Shown here one piece after another: positions 52,611 to 62,049 of a stretch of DNA of 64,000 nucleotides. The notes beneath the pieces are model-generated. The model was not told where the DNA came from. It made no database searches and worked only from the letters and a program-made list of their open reading frames with translations. A program made the position numbers and the translations under genes. Every line of letters begins with the position of its first letter. Positions within the stretch are counted from its first letter, which is position 1. The DNA comes from Pseudomonas sp. GTDB lineage: Bacteria; Pseudomonadota; Gammaproteobacteria; Pseudomonadales; Pseudomonadaceae. Location: contig NZ_JAGIBG010000023.1 in assembly GCF_017744435.1 (NCBI RefSeq), forward strand, positions 27,974 to 91,973, in the 5' to 3' direction.

Positions 52611-54014
52611 TCAGCCGCGTGCCGGCCACCCGCCGCCCAGGGCGCGGAACAGGTCGACCAACGCCAGCTGGCGCTGGGTACTGGCCTCGATGTAAGCCGC
52701 CTCATTCACGAAATCGCTGCGCTGCGCATCCAGGTAGCGCAGGTGGCTGTCGATCCCGCCTTCATAGCGTGCCTTGGCCAGTGCCAAGGTCGCCCGGCTG
52801 GTATCGGCCAGCGCCCGCCGCGCCACTTCCTCTCGCCGCAACGTATCGGTTGCCGCCAAGGCATCGGCCACCTCGCGGAACGCCGACTGGATCGCTCCCT
52901 CATACGCTGCCACCGCCGAATCCTTGCGCGCTTCGGCCAGGCTCAGCCCGGCCTGGTTGCGCCCGGCATCGAACAGCGGCAACGACAGCTGCGGCATGAA
53001 GCTCCAGCTGCGCGAACCGCCGTCGAACAGGCCGGACATCTGCGCACTCGATGTGCCGAAACTGCCGGTCAGGCTGATGCGCGGGAAGAACGCGGCGCGT
53101 GCTGCACCGATGTCGGCATTGCGTGCCCGCAGCTGATGCTCGGCGGCGAGGATGTCTGGACGTCGCTCCAGAAGCGCCGATGGCGCGCCGGGGGCGATAT
53201 CCTGCAGCACGCTCGGCGCAGCCTGGCGTTCGGCCGGGATGGCCTTGCCCGCATCCGCGCTGCCGACCAGCAACACCAGGGCGTTGTACGCCTGGCGTTG
53301 CTGCCGCAGGTTGCTCTCCAGCTCGGCGCGGGCCTGCTCGACCAGGCCCAGCGCTTCCTGGTGGTCCAGTGCGGTGGCGGCGCCTGCCGCTCGGCGTTGA
53401 CCGATCAACGCCAGCGAGTCTTCGCGGCTGGCCAGGGTCTGGCGGGTCAGCGCCAGGCGCCGCTCGGCACCGTCCAGGCTCAAGTAGGCCTGGCTGACCT
53501 CGGCGATCAGGGCGATGCGTGCGGCGCGACCGGCTGCCTCGGTGGCCAGATATTGCTCCAGCGCGGCATCGCTGAGGCTCTTCACCCGGCCGAATAGATC
53601 AACTTCGTATTCCGGCAGCGACACGCCCACTTGATACGTGCTTGTCACGCCCTCCCGTCCATCATTGGACAGACTGCCCGGCACATGCTGTCGATTGCCC
53701 GACGCGCCGGCATTCAGGCCTGGCACGCGATCGGCCCGCTGGATCCGGTATTGCGCCCGGGCCTGTTCGATATCGAGCAGGGTCTGGCGCAATGAGCGGT
53801 TGTTGTCCAGCGCTGTGCCCACCAGCTGGCGCAACGCCGGGTCGACGATGAACGCCTGCCAGTCCAGTTGGTCTACCTGCTGGCCCGCGTGCCCTGCCCC
53901 GTCTTGCCACTGCTTGGCCACTGGCGCCTCGGGGCGTTCATAGGTCGGTGCCAGGGAGCAGCCGCTGGCCAGCACGGCCAGGGCGAACGGCACCACAAGA
54001 TTACGCATGACCAT
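52611..54014 (-). CDS. oprJ: Outer-membrane efflux channel OprJ
   Basis: 467 residues, NodT/OprM family. Lipoprotein signal with lipobox ASGC and 'CSLAPTYERPEAPVA'; then 'LDNNRSLRQTLLDIEQARAQYRIQRADRVPGLNAGASG' and 'GVSLPEYEVDLFGRVKSLSDAALEQYLA', matching OprJ strongly. The C-terminal 50 residues diverge more. It completes the MexCD-OprJ tripartite pump. The start overlaps the mexD stop by 14 bases (or eight if the second ATG, at 54008, is used). Confidence 0.9.
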   Translation of the reverse strand: MVMRNLVVPFALAVLASGCSLAPTYERPEAPVAKQWQDGAGHAGQQVDQLDWQAFIVDPALRQLVGTALDNNRSLRQTLLDIEQARAQYRIQRADRVPGLNAGASGNRQHVPGSLSNDGREGVTSTYQVGVSLPEYEVDLFGRVKSLSDAALEQYLATEAAGRAARIALIAEVSQAYLSLDGAERRLALTRQTLASREDSLALIGQRRAAGAATALDHQEALGLVEQARAELESNLRQQRQAYNALVLLVGSADAGKAIPAERQAAPSVLQDIAPGAPSALLERRPDILAAEHQLRARNADIGAARAAFFPRISLTGSFGTSSAQMSGLFDGGSRSWSFMPQLSLPLFDAGRNQAGLSLAEARKDSAVAAYEGAIQSAFREVADALAATDTLRREEVARRALADTSRATLALAKARYEGGIDSHLRYLDAQRSDFVNEAAYIEASTQRQLALVDLFRALGGGWPARG

Positions 54015-57000
54015 CAGTCACGTCGGCAGCTTGAGCGTGTGGCGCCGGCTTGCGCTTGAGCAGCGACAGCACCCAGACAAAACAGATCGGCACGAACACC
54101 ACCCCCAGCAAGGTGGCGCTGAGCATGCCGCCGATCACTCCGGTGCCAATGGCCCGCTGGCTGGCGGCGCCGGCGCCACTGGCAATGGCCAGGGGCACTA
54201 CGCCGAGGATGAACGCCATGGACGTCATCACGATCGGCCGGAAGCGCAGGCGCGCAGCCTCGATGGCGGCGTCGCGCAGGCTGTAACCCTTCTCCCAGAG
54301 TTCCTTGGCGAACTCGACGATGAGGATCGCGTTTTTCGCTGCCAGGCCAATGATGGTGATCAGGCCGACCTTGAAGTACACATCGTTGGGCAGGCCGGTG
54401 ACCATCACCGCCAGCACCGCGCCCAAGGCACCAATGGGCACGATCAGCATCACCGTCAGTGGGATCGCCCAGCTTTCGTACAGCGCCACCAGCAGCAGGA
54501 ACACCACCAGGATGGCCAGGGCGAACAGGCTGGTGGCCTGGCCGCTGGAGACCTTTTCCTGGTACGACAGGCCGGTCCAGGCATAGCCGATGCCCGGTGG
54601 CAGCTCGCTGACCAGGCGCTCCATCTCGGCCATGGCCTGGCCGGTGCTATGGCCCGGCGCGGCGTCGCCGGCGATGCGGATCGACGGGTAGCCGTTGTAG
54701 CGCACGATCTGCACTGGCCCTTCTTCCCAGCGGGTGGTGACGAAACTGCTGAACGGCACCTGCTGGCCTTCGGCGTTCGGTGCGTACAGGCGCAGCACGC
54801 TTTCCGGGGTCATCCGCTCGCCCTGTTCGGCCTGCACCACCACGCGCTGCTGGCGGCCGGCGTTGGTGAAGTCGTTGATCACCGCCGAACCGAAGGCGGT
54901 GGCCAGGGTGTTGTTGATGGTCTCGAAGCTCACGCCCAGGGCGCGGGCCTTCTCGCGGTCGATGGCGACCCGCAGCTGCGGCGCCTCGGCCAGGCCTTCC
55001 ATCATTGCGTAGAGGATCACCGGGTTGCCGTTGGCCTGGCCCAGCAACTGGTCACGCGCCGCCAGCAGTGCTTCACGGCCCAGGCCCCCGCGGTCGAGCA
55101 GGCGCAAGGCAAAGCCGCCGGAGTTGCCCAGGCCATCGATGGGCGGAGGGTTGACCGCCATGATCGCGCCATCGCCATAGCCCGCGAACTGGGTGTTGAT
55201 GGCGACGGTTTCGGCGTCCACTGACTGCTCCTTGCCACGCACCGACCAGTCCTTGTAGGTGGGGAACGCCAGTGCGGCGTTCTCGCCCATACCCGAGAAG
55301 CTGAAGCCGCTGACCACGAACGCCGAGGCCAGCGCCTCGCGCGACATCAGGAACTGCTCCAGCGCCTGGCCGGTGGCATCGGTGCGCACGCGGCTGGCAC
55401 CGGGCGGCAGCTGCACGTCGACGATGGCATACCCCTGGTCTTCCACCGGCACGAACGACTCCGGCAGGCGCAGGTAGAAGTAGCCGAGCATCGCCAGGAT
55501 GCCGGCGTACACCAGCATGTAGCGCCCTGCGCGTTTGACCAGGGCGCTGTTCATGCCCGAGTAGCGCTCGGTCAGGCGGGCAAAGCCGCGGTTGAAGGCG
55601 CCGAAGAAGCCGCGTTTCTCGTGGTGCCCAGGGGCCACCGGCTTGAGCAGCGTGGCGCACAGGGCCGGGGTGAAGGTCAGCGCCAGGAAGCCGGAGAACA
55701 GGATGGACACGGCCAGCGACAGCGAGAACTGCTGGTAGATCACCCCCACGGAGCCTGCCATGAACGCCAGCGGCAGGAACACCGCCGAGAGCACCAGGGT
55801 GATGCCGATGATGGCCCCCGACACCTGGCCCATGGCCTTGATTGTCGCCTGGCCCGGCGACAGCCCCTCCTCGGCCATGATCCGCTCGACGTTCTCCACC
55901 ACCACGATGGCGTCATCGACCAGGATGCCGATGGCCAGCACCATGCCGAACATGGTCATCATGTTCACCGAGAAGCCCAGCAGCTTCATCACCATCAGCG
56001 TGCCGAGCAAACACACCGGCACCACGATCGACGGGATCAGGGTGTAGCGAATGTTCTGCAGGAACAGGAACATCACCAGAAACACCAGGACCATGGCTTC
56101 GATCAAGGTATGGATGACCTTTTCGATGGCCACGTCGACAAAGCGCGAGGTGTCGTATGGCACCGAATACTCGACGCCTTCGGGGAAGAATTCGCTCAGT
56201 TCGGCCAGGCGTTCCTTGACCAGCTCGGCGGTTTTCAGCGCGTTGGCACCGGGCGCCAGCTGCACCGCGCCGGCCACCGCCGGCTTGCCGTCCAGGCGCG
56301 AGGAGAAGTTGTAGCTCTCCAGGCCAATTTCCAGGCGCGCGACATCGGCCAGGCGCACCAGCGAACCATCGGGGTTGGCGCGCAGCACCACGCGGCCAAA
56401 GGCCTCTGGGTCGTCCAGGGTGCCTTGCACCGCCAAGGTGGCGGTCAGCTCCTGCTCGCTGCTGCCCGGCGCGCTGCCAAAGCTGCCGGCCGGTACCTGC
56501 ACGTTCTGCCCGCGGATGGCGTTGCTCACGTCATCGATCGACAGGCCAAAGCCGACCAGCTTCTGTGGGTCGACCCACACCCGCATGGCCGCTTCCGAGG
56601 AAAAGAACTGCAGCTTGCCGACACCGGGCACCCGGCGCAGCTCGTTGTTGATGTTGCGCGCGGCATAGTCGCCCAGGGCCGTGGTGTCGGCCTTGCTGGC
56701 GCCATCCTTGTAGTTCAGGGCGTAGATCAGCAAGAAACCCGCGCTGGTCTGCTCGACCTGGATGCCTTGGGTGGTCACCGCCTGGGGCATGCGTGCCTCG
56801 GCCTTTTTCAGGCGGTTCTGCACGTCCACCTGGGCCAGTTCCGGATCGGTGCCCGGCTCGAAGGTGACCACCACCTCGGCCATGCCGTTGGAGTTGTTGG
56901 TGGACTCGAAATACAGCAGGTTCTTGGCGCCGTTGAGCGACTCCTCGATGATGCTGGTCACCGACTCCACCAGCACCTTGGCCGAGGCACCCGGGTAGGT

Positions 57001-57141
57001 GGCGGTGATGGTGATCTGCGGGGGGGCCACGTTGGGGTACTGGGCGACCGGCAACAGCGGCATCACCAATAGCCCGCCCAGAGAAATGAACAGCGCCATG
57101 ACCCAGGCAAAGTTCGGCCGCTTGATGAAGAACTTGGACAT
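54001..57141 (-). CDS. mexD: RND efflux transporter MexD
   Basis: 1046 residues of the HAE1 RND family: 12 membrane segments, two large periplasmic loops, and the proton-relay region with 'GMVLAIGILVDDAIVVVENVERIM' in segment 4. Motifs 'FFIKRPNFAWVMAL' at the N-terminus and 'AKNAILIVEFAKELWEKG' near the end are typical. Context with MexC- and OprJ-like partners and NfxB identifies it as MexD. It pumps fluoroquinolones, biocides and other amphiphiles from the periplasm or outer leaflet. Confidence 0.93.
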   Translation of the reverse strand: MSKFFIKRPNFAWVMALFISLGGLLVMPLLPVAQYPNVAPPQITITATYPGASAKVLVESVTSIIEESLNGAKNLLYFESTNNSNGMAEVVVTFEPGTDPELAQVDVQNRLKKAEARMPQAVTTQGIQVEQTSAGFLLIYALNYKDGASKADTTALGDYAARNINNELRRVPGVGKLQFFSSEAAMRVWVDPQKLVGFGLSIDDVSNAIRGQNVQVPAGSFGSAPGSSEQELTATLAVQGTLDDPEAFGRVVLRANPDGSLVRLADVARLEIGLESYNFSSRLDGKPAVAGAVQLAPGANALKTAELVKERLAELSEFFPEGVEYSVPYDTSRFVDVAIEKVIHTLIEAMVLVFLVMFLFLQNIRYTLIPSIVVPVCLLGTLMVMKLLGFSVNMMTMFGMVLAIGILVDDAIVVVENVERIMAEEGLSPGQATIKAMGQVSGAIIGITLVLSAVFLPLAFMAGSVGVIYQQFSLSLAVSILFSGFLALTFTPALCATLLKPVAPGHHEKRGFFGAFNRGFARLTERYSGMNSALVKRAGRYMLVYAGILAMLGYFYLRLPESFVPVEDQGYAIVDVQLPPGASRVRTDATGQALEQFLMSREALASAFVVSGFSFSGMGENAALAFPTYKDWSVRGKEQSVDAETVAINTQFAGYGDGAIMAVNPPPIDGLGNSGGFALRLLDRGGLGREALLAARDQLLGQANGNPVILYAMMEGLAEAPQLRVAIDREKARALGVSFETINNTLATAFGSAVINDFTNAGRQQRVVVQAEQGERMTPESVLRLYAPNAEGQQVPFSSFVTTRWEEGPVQIVRYNGYPSIRIAGDAAPGHSTGQAMAEMERLVSELPPGIGYAWTGLSYQEKVSSGQATSLFALAILVVFLLLVALYESWAIPLTVMLIVPIGALGAVLAVMVTGLPNDVYFKVGLITIIGLAAKNAILIVEFAKELWEKGYSLRDAAIEAARLRFRPIVMTSMAFILGVVPLAIASGAGAASQRAIGTGVIGGMLSATLLGVVFVPICFVWVLSLLKRKPAPHAQAADVTDGHA

Positions 57142-57156
57142 CTCGCTACCCTCGCC

Positions 57157-58299
57157 TTACCGCGCCGCGGCCTGTTGTGCCGGGGACGGGGCCACCGGCA
57201 TGCCGGCCGTCAGGCCTGCCGGGCTGCCGACGATCACCTGGTCGCCCGGCTGCAGGCCTTCGGTGACCTGCCAGCGGGCGCCCTGCATGGCACCGGTACG
57301 CACGCTGCGGGCCTCGGCGATGCCGCCCTGGCCGACCAGCATCACCCGTGCCTCGCCGTCGCTGCCGCGCTGGATGGCGCGTTGCGGCACCAGGATCGCC
57401 TGGTTGTCGGTGCCCTGGGGCGTCAGCACGCGCACGTACATGCCCGGCAGCAGGATGCCGTCGGCGTTGTCGAAGCGCCCGCGCAGGGTCACCTGGCCGG
57501 TACCGCGGTCAACCGCAACGTCAGTGAACATCAGCGTGCCCTGACGTTGGTAATCGGTGCCTTCCACGCGAGCGGTCAAGGCCGGGTTTTCACCCACCGC
57601 CAGCGCGCCGTCCTTGAGTGCCTGGCGCAGACGCAGGGCGTCGGCAGCAGACTGGGTGAAGTCGACGTAGATCGGGTCAAGTTGCTGGATGCGCGCCATC
57701 AGCGTGGCGTCGCCCTGCCCGACCAAAGCGCCTTCGGTGATCAGTGCGCGGCCGATGCGGCCGGAGATCGGTGCCTTGACCGTGGCGTATCCGAGGTTCA
57801 ACTGCGCCGTCTCGACATCGGCCTGGGCCGAGCGCACGGCCGCCTGGCCGCTGCGCAGGTCGGCGCTGGCGCTGTCGAAGTCTTGCTGGCTGACCGCTTC
57901 GATCTTCACCAGCGGCTGGTAACGGCGCACTCGGGCCTGGGCCTCGAGCATCACCGACTGGGCCCGCGCCAGTTCTGCTTCGGCGCGCGACAGCGCGGCC
58001 TTGAATGGCGCCGGATCGATCTGGAACAGCACGTCACCGGCCTTGACGTCGGCGCCCTCTTCGAAGCGTTTGTGCAGGACGATGCCGGCCACCCGGGCGC
58101 GGACTTCCGCCACGCGCATGGGCTCGACCCGGCCAGGCAGGGTCGAGGCCAGGGCCAGGGGTTCGGCGGCGACCGTGACGGTCTGGACGGGAACGGTGGT
58201 GTTGGCGGCGGACGGTGGCGCTTCCTGCTCGCCGCAGCCGGCTAAAGCGACGGCAGCGGCCAGGCAGCTGGCCATTCCTAATGCACGCAAGTGGCTCAT
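57157..58299 (-). CDS. mexC: RND periplasmic adaptor MexC
   Basis: 380 residues. Lipoprotein signal with LAGC (Cys22), then 'VAEVRARVAGIVLHKRFEEGADVKAGDVLFQIDPAPFKAALSRAEAELARAQ', nearly the MexC consensus, an alpha-helical hairpin, the second lipoyl half and the beta-barrel. It bridges MexD and OprJ. First gene of the operon; mexD starts 15 bases after its stop. Confidence 0.93.
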   Translation of the reverse strand: MSHLRALGMASCLAAAVALAGCGEQEAPPSAANTTVPVQTVTVAAEPLALASTLPGRVEPMRVAEVRARVAGIVLHKRFEEGADVKAGDVLFQIDPAPFKAALSRAEAELARAQSVMLEAQARVRRYQPLVKIEAVSQQDFDSASADLRSGQAAVRSAQADVETAQLNLGYATVKAPISGRIGRALITEGALVGQGDATLMARIQQLDPIYVDFTQSAADALRLRQALKDGALAVGENPALTARVEGTDYQRQGTLMFTDVAVDRGTGQVTLRGRFDNADGILLPGMYVRVLTPQGTDNQAILVPQRAIQRGSDGEARVMLVGQGGIAEARSVRTGAMQGARWQVTEGLQPGDQVIVGSPAGLTAGMPVAPSPAQQAAAR

Positions 58300-58332
58300 G
58301 ATTCACCCGAGCTATAGATAAAAACGGCCCGA

Positions 58333-58361
58333 ATGATATTTCTGTAGGCTTAATGAGTCAA
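58333..58361 (-). promoter_or_regulatory. Predicted sigma-70 promoter of mexCD-oprJ
   Basis: Minus strand -35 TTGACT (58361-58356), 17-base spacer, -10 TATCAT (58338-58333). A near-consensus promoter 34 bases before the mexC start codon. It is preceded at three bases by the NfxB-like operator. Confidence 0.75.
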
Positions 58362-58364
58362 TTT

Positions 58365-58380
58365 TGTCTCATTTGAAACT
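58365..58380 (-). promoter_or_regulatory. Candidate NfxB operator at mexC
   Basis: Plus-strand TGTCTCA-tt-TGAAACT: one arm identical to the nfxB-promoter palindrome, the second with two changes. It adjoins the -35 element of the mexC promoter, the same arrangement as at nfxB. Imperfect symmetry may mean weaker binding or cooperative binding with a neighbouring half-site. Confidence 0.6.
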
Positions 58381-58401
58381 TTGTGAAGATTTGTGAAGCC
58401 T

Positions 58402-58526
58402 GGGGGCTGCTGCGCAGCCCTTTCGCGGGACAAGCCCGCTCCCACAGGTCCCTCACCACCCCTGAAGGTTGTGGTGGTCCTGTGGGAGCGGGCTTGTCCC
58501 GCGAATGGGCCGCACAGCGGCCCCCG
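58402..58526. repeat. Convergent REP-like pair
   Basis: Inverted copies cgggacaagcccgctcccac and its reverse, spaced by about 30 bases, with outer arms ggggctgctgcgcagccc and gggccgcacagcggccc. It lies between the mexC promoter and the end of the aminotransferase gene. Confidence 0.8.
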
Positions 58527-58535
58527 CTTTTGAAC

Positions 58536-59930
58536 TTACAGAATGCCCAACCCGCGCGCGGTGCGATCCACCGCAATCCGGGTCTTCTCCACCAGCTCAT
58601 CCAGCTCGCTGTGGTTGGCCACCAGCGCTGGTGCCATGATCATCCGCCCCAGGGTCGAACGAATGATCACCCCTTCTTCAAAGCCATATGTACGGCACTG
58701 CCAAGCCAGGTCATTCTCATTGGCATAGCGCTTGCGGCTGCCCTTGTCCTCGGCGAACTGCAGCGCCGCCACCAGGCCGGCGCCTTGCACCTGGCCAATC
58801 AGTGGGTGATTGGCGAACACCTCGCGCAGGATGCGCTGCAGGTACGGCCCGGTGTCTTCCTTCACCTGGCGCACGATGCCTTCATCGCGCAGCGCCTTGA
58901 GGTTGGCAATGGCCACTGCCGCCGCCACCGGGTGCCCGGAATAGGTCAGACCGTGCGCAAACACCCCGCCACGCTCGACCAGTGCCTCGGCAATGCGCTT
59001 GCTCAGCACCAGGCCACCCATCGGCACGTAACCCGAGGTCAGGCCCTTGGCGATCGACAGCGTGTCCGGCTCGAAGCCGAAGTATTCGTGGGCGAACCAC
59101 TCGCCGGTGCGGCCAAAGCCACCGATCACTTCATCGGCGCACAGCAGCACGTCGTACTGGCGGCAGATGCGCTGGATTTCCGGCCAGTAGCTTTCTGGCG
59201 GGAAGATCATCCCGCCCGCGCCCTGGAACGGCTCGGCGATGAAGCCGGCGACGTTCTCGGCACCCAGTTCGAGGATCTTCTCTTCCAGTTGCAAGGCGCA
59301 GCGGCGGCCGAACTCGGCCGGGGTCAGGTCACCACCAGCGGCGTACCAGTACGGCTCGTCGATGTGCGCCACATCCGGGATCATCCCGCCCATTTCGTGC
59401 ATGAACTTCATGCCGCCCAGCGCGGTGGCCGCCAGGGTCGAGCCGTGGTAACCGTTCCAGCGGCCGATCATGATCTTCTTGTTCGGCTGGCCGACCACTT
59501 GCCAGTAGCGGCGCACGGTGCGAATCAGCACCTCGTTGGCCTCGGAACCGGAGTTGGTGTAGATGGCGTGGCTGTAGTGGCCCGGCAGCAGGCTGAACAG
59601 CAGCTCGGACAGCTCGATCACCGCCGGGTGGGTGGTGTGGAAGAACATGTTGTAGTAGGCCAGCTGGTCCATCTGCGCGGCGGCGGCGGCGGTCAGGTCC
59701 TTGCGGCCGTAGCCGAGCTGGGTACACCACAGGCCCGACATGCCGTCCAGGTAGCGCTTGCCGTCACTGTCCCACAGGTGCAGGCGCTCGCCACCGACCA
59801 TCACCCGCGGGCCTTCGGCGTTCAGCGCCTTCTGGTCGAGGAAGGCGTGGATGTGGTGGGCGGCGTCGCCGGCCTGGTAGTCACGGGTGTCGCGCTGGGC
59901 TTGCAGCTTGGCTTGGAACGGTGCGTTCAT
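58536..59930 (-). CDS. Class III PLP aminotransferase, polyamine (putrescine)-pyruvate type
   Basis: 464 residues. PLP Lys295 in 'SIAKGLTSGYVPMGG' and Asp266 in 'ADEVIGGFGRTGEWF'; 'GLWCTQLGYGR' and 'YYNMFFHTTHPAVIEL' place it close to SpuC-like putrescine:pyruvate aminotransferases. It should transfer an amino group from a diamine or related omega-amine to pyruvate in the cytoplasm. It lies 85 bases behind a LuxR-type regulator on the same strand, which probably controls it. Other omega-amines are possible substrates. Confidence 0.87.
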   Translation of the reverse strand: MNAPFQAKLQAQRDTRDYQAGDAAHHIHAFLDQKALNAEGPRVMVGGERLHLWDSDGKRYLDGMSGLWCTQLGYGRKDLTAAAAAQMDQLAYYNMFFHTTHPAVIELSELLFSLLPGHYSHAIYTNSGSEANEVLIRTVRRYWQVVGQPNKKIMIGRWNGYHGSTLAATALGGMKFMHEMGGMIPDVAHIDEPYWYAAGGDLTPAEFGRRCALQLEEKILELGAENVAGFIAEPFQGAGGMIFPPESYWPEIQRICRQYDVLLCADEVIGGFGRTGEWFAHEYFGFEPDTLSIAKGLTSGYVPMGGLVLSKRIAEALVERGGVFAHGLTYSGHPVAAAVAIANLKALRDEGIVRQVKEDTGPYLQRILREVFANHPLIGQVQGAGLVAALQFAEDKGSRKRYANENDLAWQCRTYGFEEGVIIRSTLGRMIMAPALVANHSELDELVEKTRIAVDRTARGLGIL

Positions 59931-60015
59931 TGTTGTTCTCCAGGGTAAAACGCGGCGTGCAGTTGGCCCTGCCAGACCGCTGACAGTAGAAATCGGGTGG
60001 GGTGAAACGGCGCGA

Positions 60016-60864
60016 TCAGCGCCTTCGCAGGTAGCTTTCCAGCGGGTCCTTGCTCAGGCCTTCCTGGGCCTGGGCGAGCGAGTCGATGAACAGCGAAAAC
60101 AGCTCGGACTGCTTGGCGATGTCGAGCTTGGTGTAGAGGTTCTTGCGATGGGTCTTGACCGTGTCCTCGCTGATGCCCAGGCGCTCGGCCAGGGAACGGG
60201 TCGAGTGGCCGCGCAGCAGGTACTGGGCGATGCGGCACTCGCGCTCGGTGAGCAAGGAGGAGCCGAAGTTGTTCAGCGCGGCGTTGATCTGCCGGCCCAG
60301 GGCACTCTCGAAACGCCCGCCAAGGGCATCGACATCCAGGTGGCTCCATTGCCGCCGCACCGTAGCCACCACCCAAGGCGCCACGCACTTGAGGTCATTG
60401 ACCTGCTGGCGGTCCAGGCGGCGAGTGCTGGCCAGGGCCACGGCGATGGTCAGGTGCTCGTCGAGCGGCACGATGAAGTTGAGTTCGTCTTCCAGGTGGG
60501 CGTGCTGATAGAACGCCAGGTAGTACTCGCTGCGCTTGAAGTGGTCGGGGGCGACGTCACTGAGGCGGTAGCAACCCGGGGCGATGCCGTCCATGCAGGC
60601 CCGGTAGAACGGGCACAGCAGGTAGTAGCCTTCGAGGTACTTCTGGATGTTGCCTTCCGGCAGCCACGGGCCTTCCTCGTCCTTTTCGAACAGCGCCGAC
60701 GGCAACCCCTTGCGCGGGTAGAGGAACACGGTGATGGCCTGGCACGGAGCAATCAGCTTGAGTGCGGCAAACAGCGCCTCGACGAAACCCGGCGAACCCT
60801 GGGCGTCGACGACACGGGCCATCTGCGCGTACCAGTCGGGCGATTTCAGCCGGTCTTTGCTCAT
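60016..60864 (-). CDS. LuxR-family transcriptional regulator
   Basis: 282 residues with a C-terminal LuxR helix-turn-helix (about 205-265: 'LTERECRIAQYLLRGHSTRSLAERLGISEDTVKTHRKNLYTKLDI'). The N-terminal 200 residues are of unknown fold with no receiver or autoinducer-binding motif. I use the ATG at 60864 (MSKDRLKS); an earlier start at 60909 lacks a Shine-Dalgarno. It is followed by the aminotransferase gene and is likely its regulator. Confidence 0.88.
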   Translation of the reverse strand: MSKDRLKSPDWYAQMARVVDAQGSPGFVEALFAALKLIAPCQAITVFLYPRKGLPSALFEKDEEGPWLPEGNIQKYLEGYYLLCPFYRACMDGIAPGCYRLSDVAPDHFKRSEYYLAFYQHAHLEDELNFIVPLDEHLTIAVALASTRRLDRQQVNDLKCVAPWVVATVRRQWSHLDVDALGGRFESALGRQINAALNNFGSSLLTERECRIAQYLLRGHSTRSLAERLGISEDTVKTHRKNLYTKLDIAKQSELFSLFIDSLAQAQEGLSKDPLESYLRRR

Positions 60865-60987
60865 TGTCGTGGTCCCATGCCGGGGTTGTTGTGGCTGGGA
60901 TTCTTGCACGCGGCTTGAGTGCAGACCATCACCCTTCGGGGTGAGCCCCCGGCCCGGTTCGGGGTAAGGCTGCTCCCAAGGATGGGC

Positions 60988-61086
60988 TCAGCTGATGGCC
61001 TCGAGAAACACCCAGGACGCCAGTGCAGTCAGGACCAGCACAGCAGCCACAACGAAGATCATGTAGTGGTAATCGTTCTGAGTCAT
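60988..61086 (-). CDS. Single-pass small membrane protein (32 residues)
   Basis: A 32-residue reading frame starting MTQNDYHY and consisting of one hydrophobic segment (about 9-29). The ATG at 61086 has GGGGG seven bases upstream, a convincing ribosome site. Longer in-frame extensions are rich in Arg and lack such a site. It may be a small membrane subunit or stress peptide; no family recognised. Confidence 0.55.
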   Translation of the reverse strand: MTQNDYHYMIFVVAAVLVLTALASWVFLEAIS

Positions 61087-61215
61087 CACATTGCCCCCAA
61101 ATCCCCAGTTTTTCAGGGAGGGAGCAATTACCATTCCACACTGTGCTTCTTGATGGATTCGTCTGAGCGGCAATCGGATATTGCTTGCTGCTCGAGTTGG
61201 CATACGCAGCGCAGC

Positions 61216-61404
61216 CTACCTCATGCTGGGCTGCTTGTGAGCCTCCAGCCGCCGGACGTCTCGGGCGAACCATACCCCTACCGCAATCACCATCAGGCAA
61301 ATGAACACAACGTCCCATGCCCTGTGCTCAATGGCGGCCAGGATCGCAAAAAACTGCAGGGCGCCAGCCCACCATAGAAACGGTCTGATTTTCGAGTAGC
61401 GCAT
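61216..61404 (-). CDS. Small two-segment membrane protein
   Basis: 62 residues with two hydrophobic segments (about 9-24 and 29-47) between short basic tails. The ATG at 61404 has GAGGTGA nearby. It lies 130 bases upstream of the 32-residue gene on the same strand, and the two may be co-transcribed. Function unknown. Confidence 0.6.
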   Translation of the reverse strand: MRYSKIRPFLWWAGALQFFAILAAIEHRAWDVVFICLMVIAVGVWFARDVRRLEAHKQPSMR

Positions 61405-61596
61405 AACTCACCTCACCGCCCCCAACTCTCAGAAGTCTAGTTGAGTATCTGCCCGGTAGCAGACGGCCTGGGCGGGCATCCGATGTGGATGCAGAGCCCG
61501 TAACCCAGTATCCTCCGCCGGATAATAGCGTTGTGCCTTTACGCAAATAGCCAAGATCCCTGCTTACCTGACACGCAGCTAACCCCGGAGAAATCG

Positions 61597-62025
61597 ATGG
61601 AAGTTTCAAGGACGTCGCTTCTGATGAAACGCATAGGGGCGTTTATCATCGACTATGGCGCGATTGTGCTGCTGGGCCTATGGCTTGCAAGCCAAACTAC
61701 CCTTTTGTTTTCCGGGTTTGAACTGATCTTCGTGCGCATTTTCCTATACCCGCTGTGCGAATGGCTTTTCCGAGGCAGGACACCAGGAAAGTTCGTGTTC
61801 GGGCTGAGCGTCATCAACGGAGCTGGCGGGCCGCCAACGCTTGTCCAAGCGCTGATCCGAGGACTCACCAGGCTCATCGAAGTGCCTTTGGGCATCATCA
61901 CGCTTTTCATCTACACGCAGTCCGCACGGTGCCAACGGGTGGGTGACATGCTTTCCAGAACCTATGTCATGCCCACCAAGGACCTGGCTCAACTCCGCAC
62001 GGCGATGCAGGCACCCAGCCTCTGA
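61597..62025 (+). CDS. RDD family membrane protein
   Basis: 142 residues. 'LMKRIGAFIIDYGAIVLLGL' is the RDD family N-terminus (the Arg and Asp that name the family), followed by 'EWLFRGRTPGKFVFGLSVI' and the C-terminal 'CQRVGDMLSRTYV'. Two to three membrane segments. RDD proteins have been linked to ion transport, but the substrate is unclear. Start ATG 61597 with GGAG six bases upstream. Next gene follows after 24 bases. Confidence 0.85.
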   Translation: MEVSRTSLLMKRIGAFIIDYGAIVLLGLWLASQTTLLFSGFELIFVRIFLYPLCEWLFRGRTPGKFVFGLSVINGAGGPPTLVQALIRGLTRLIEVPLGIITLFIYTQSARCQRVGDMLSRTYVMPTKDLAQLRTAMQAPSL

Positions 62026-62049
62026 GATGAACTATCCAGCAGGAAAGGT

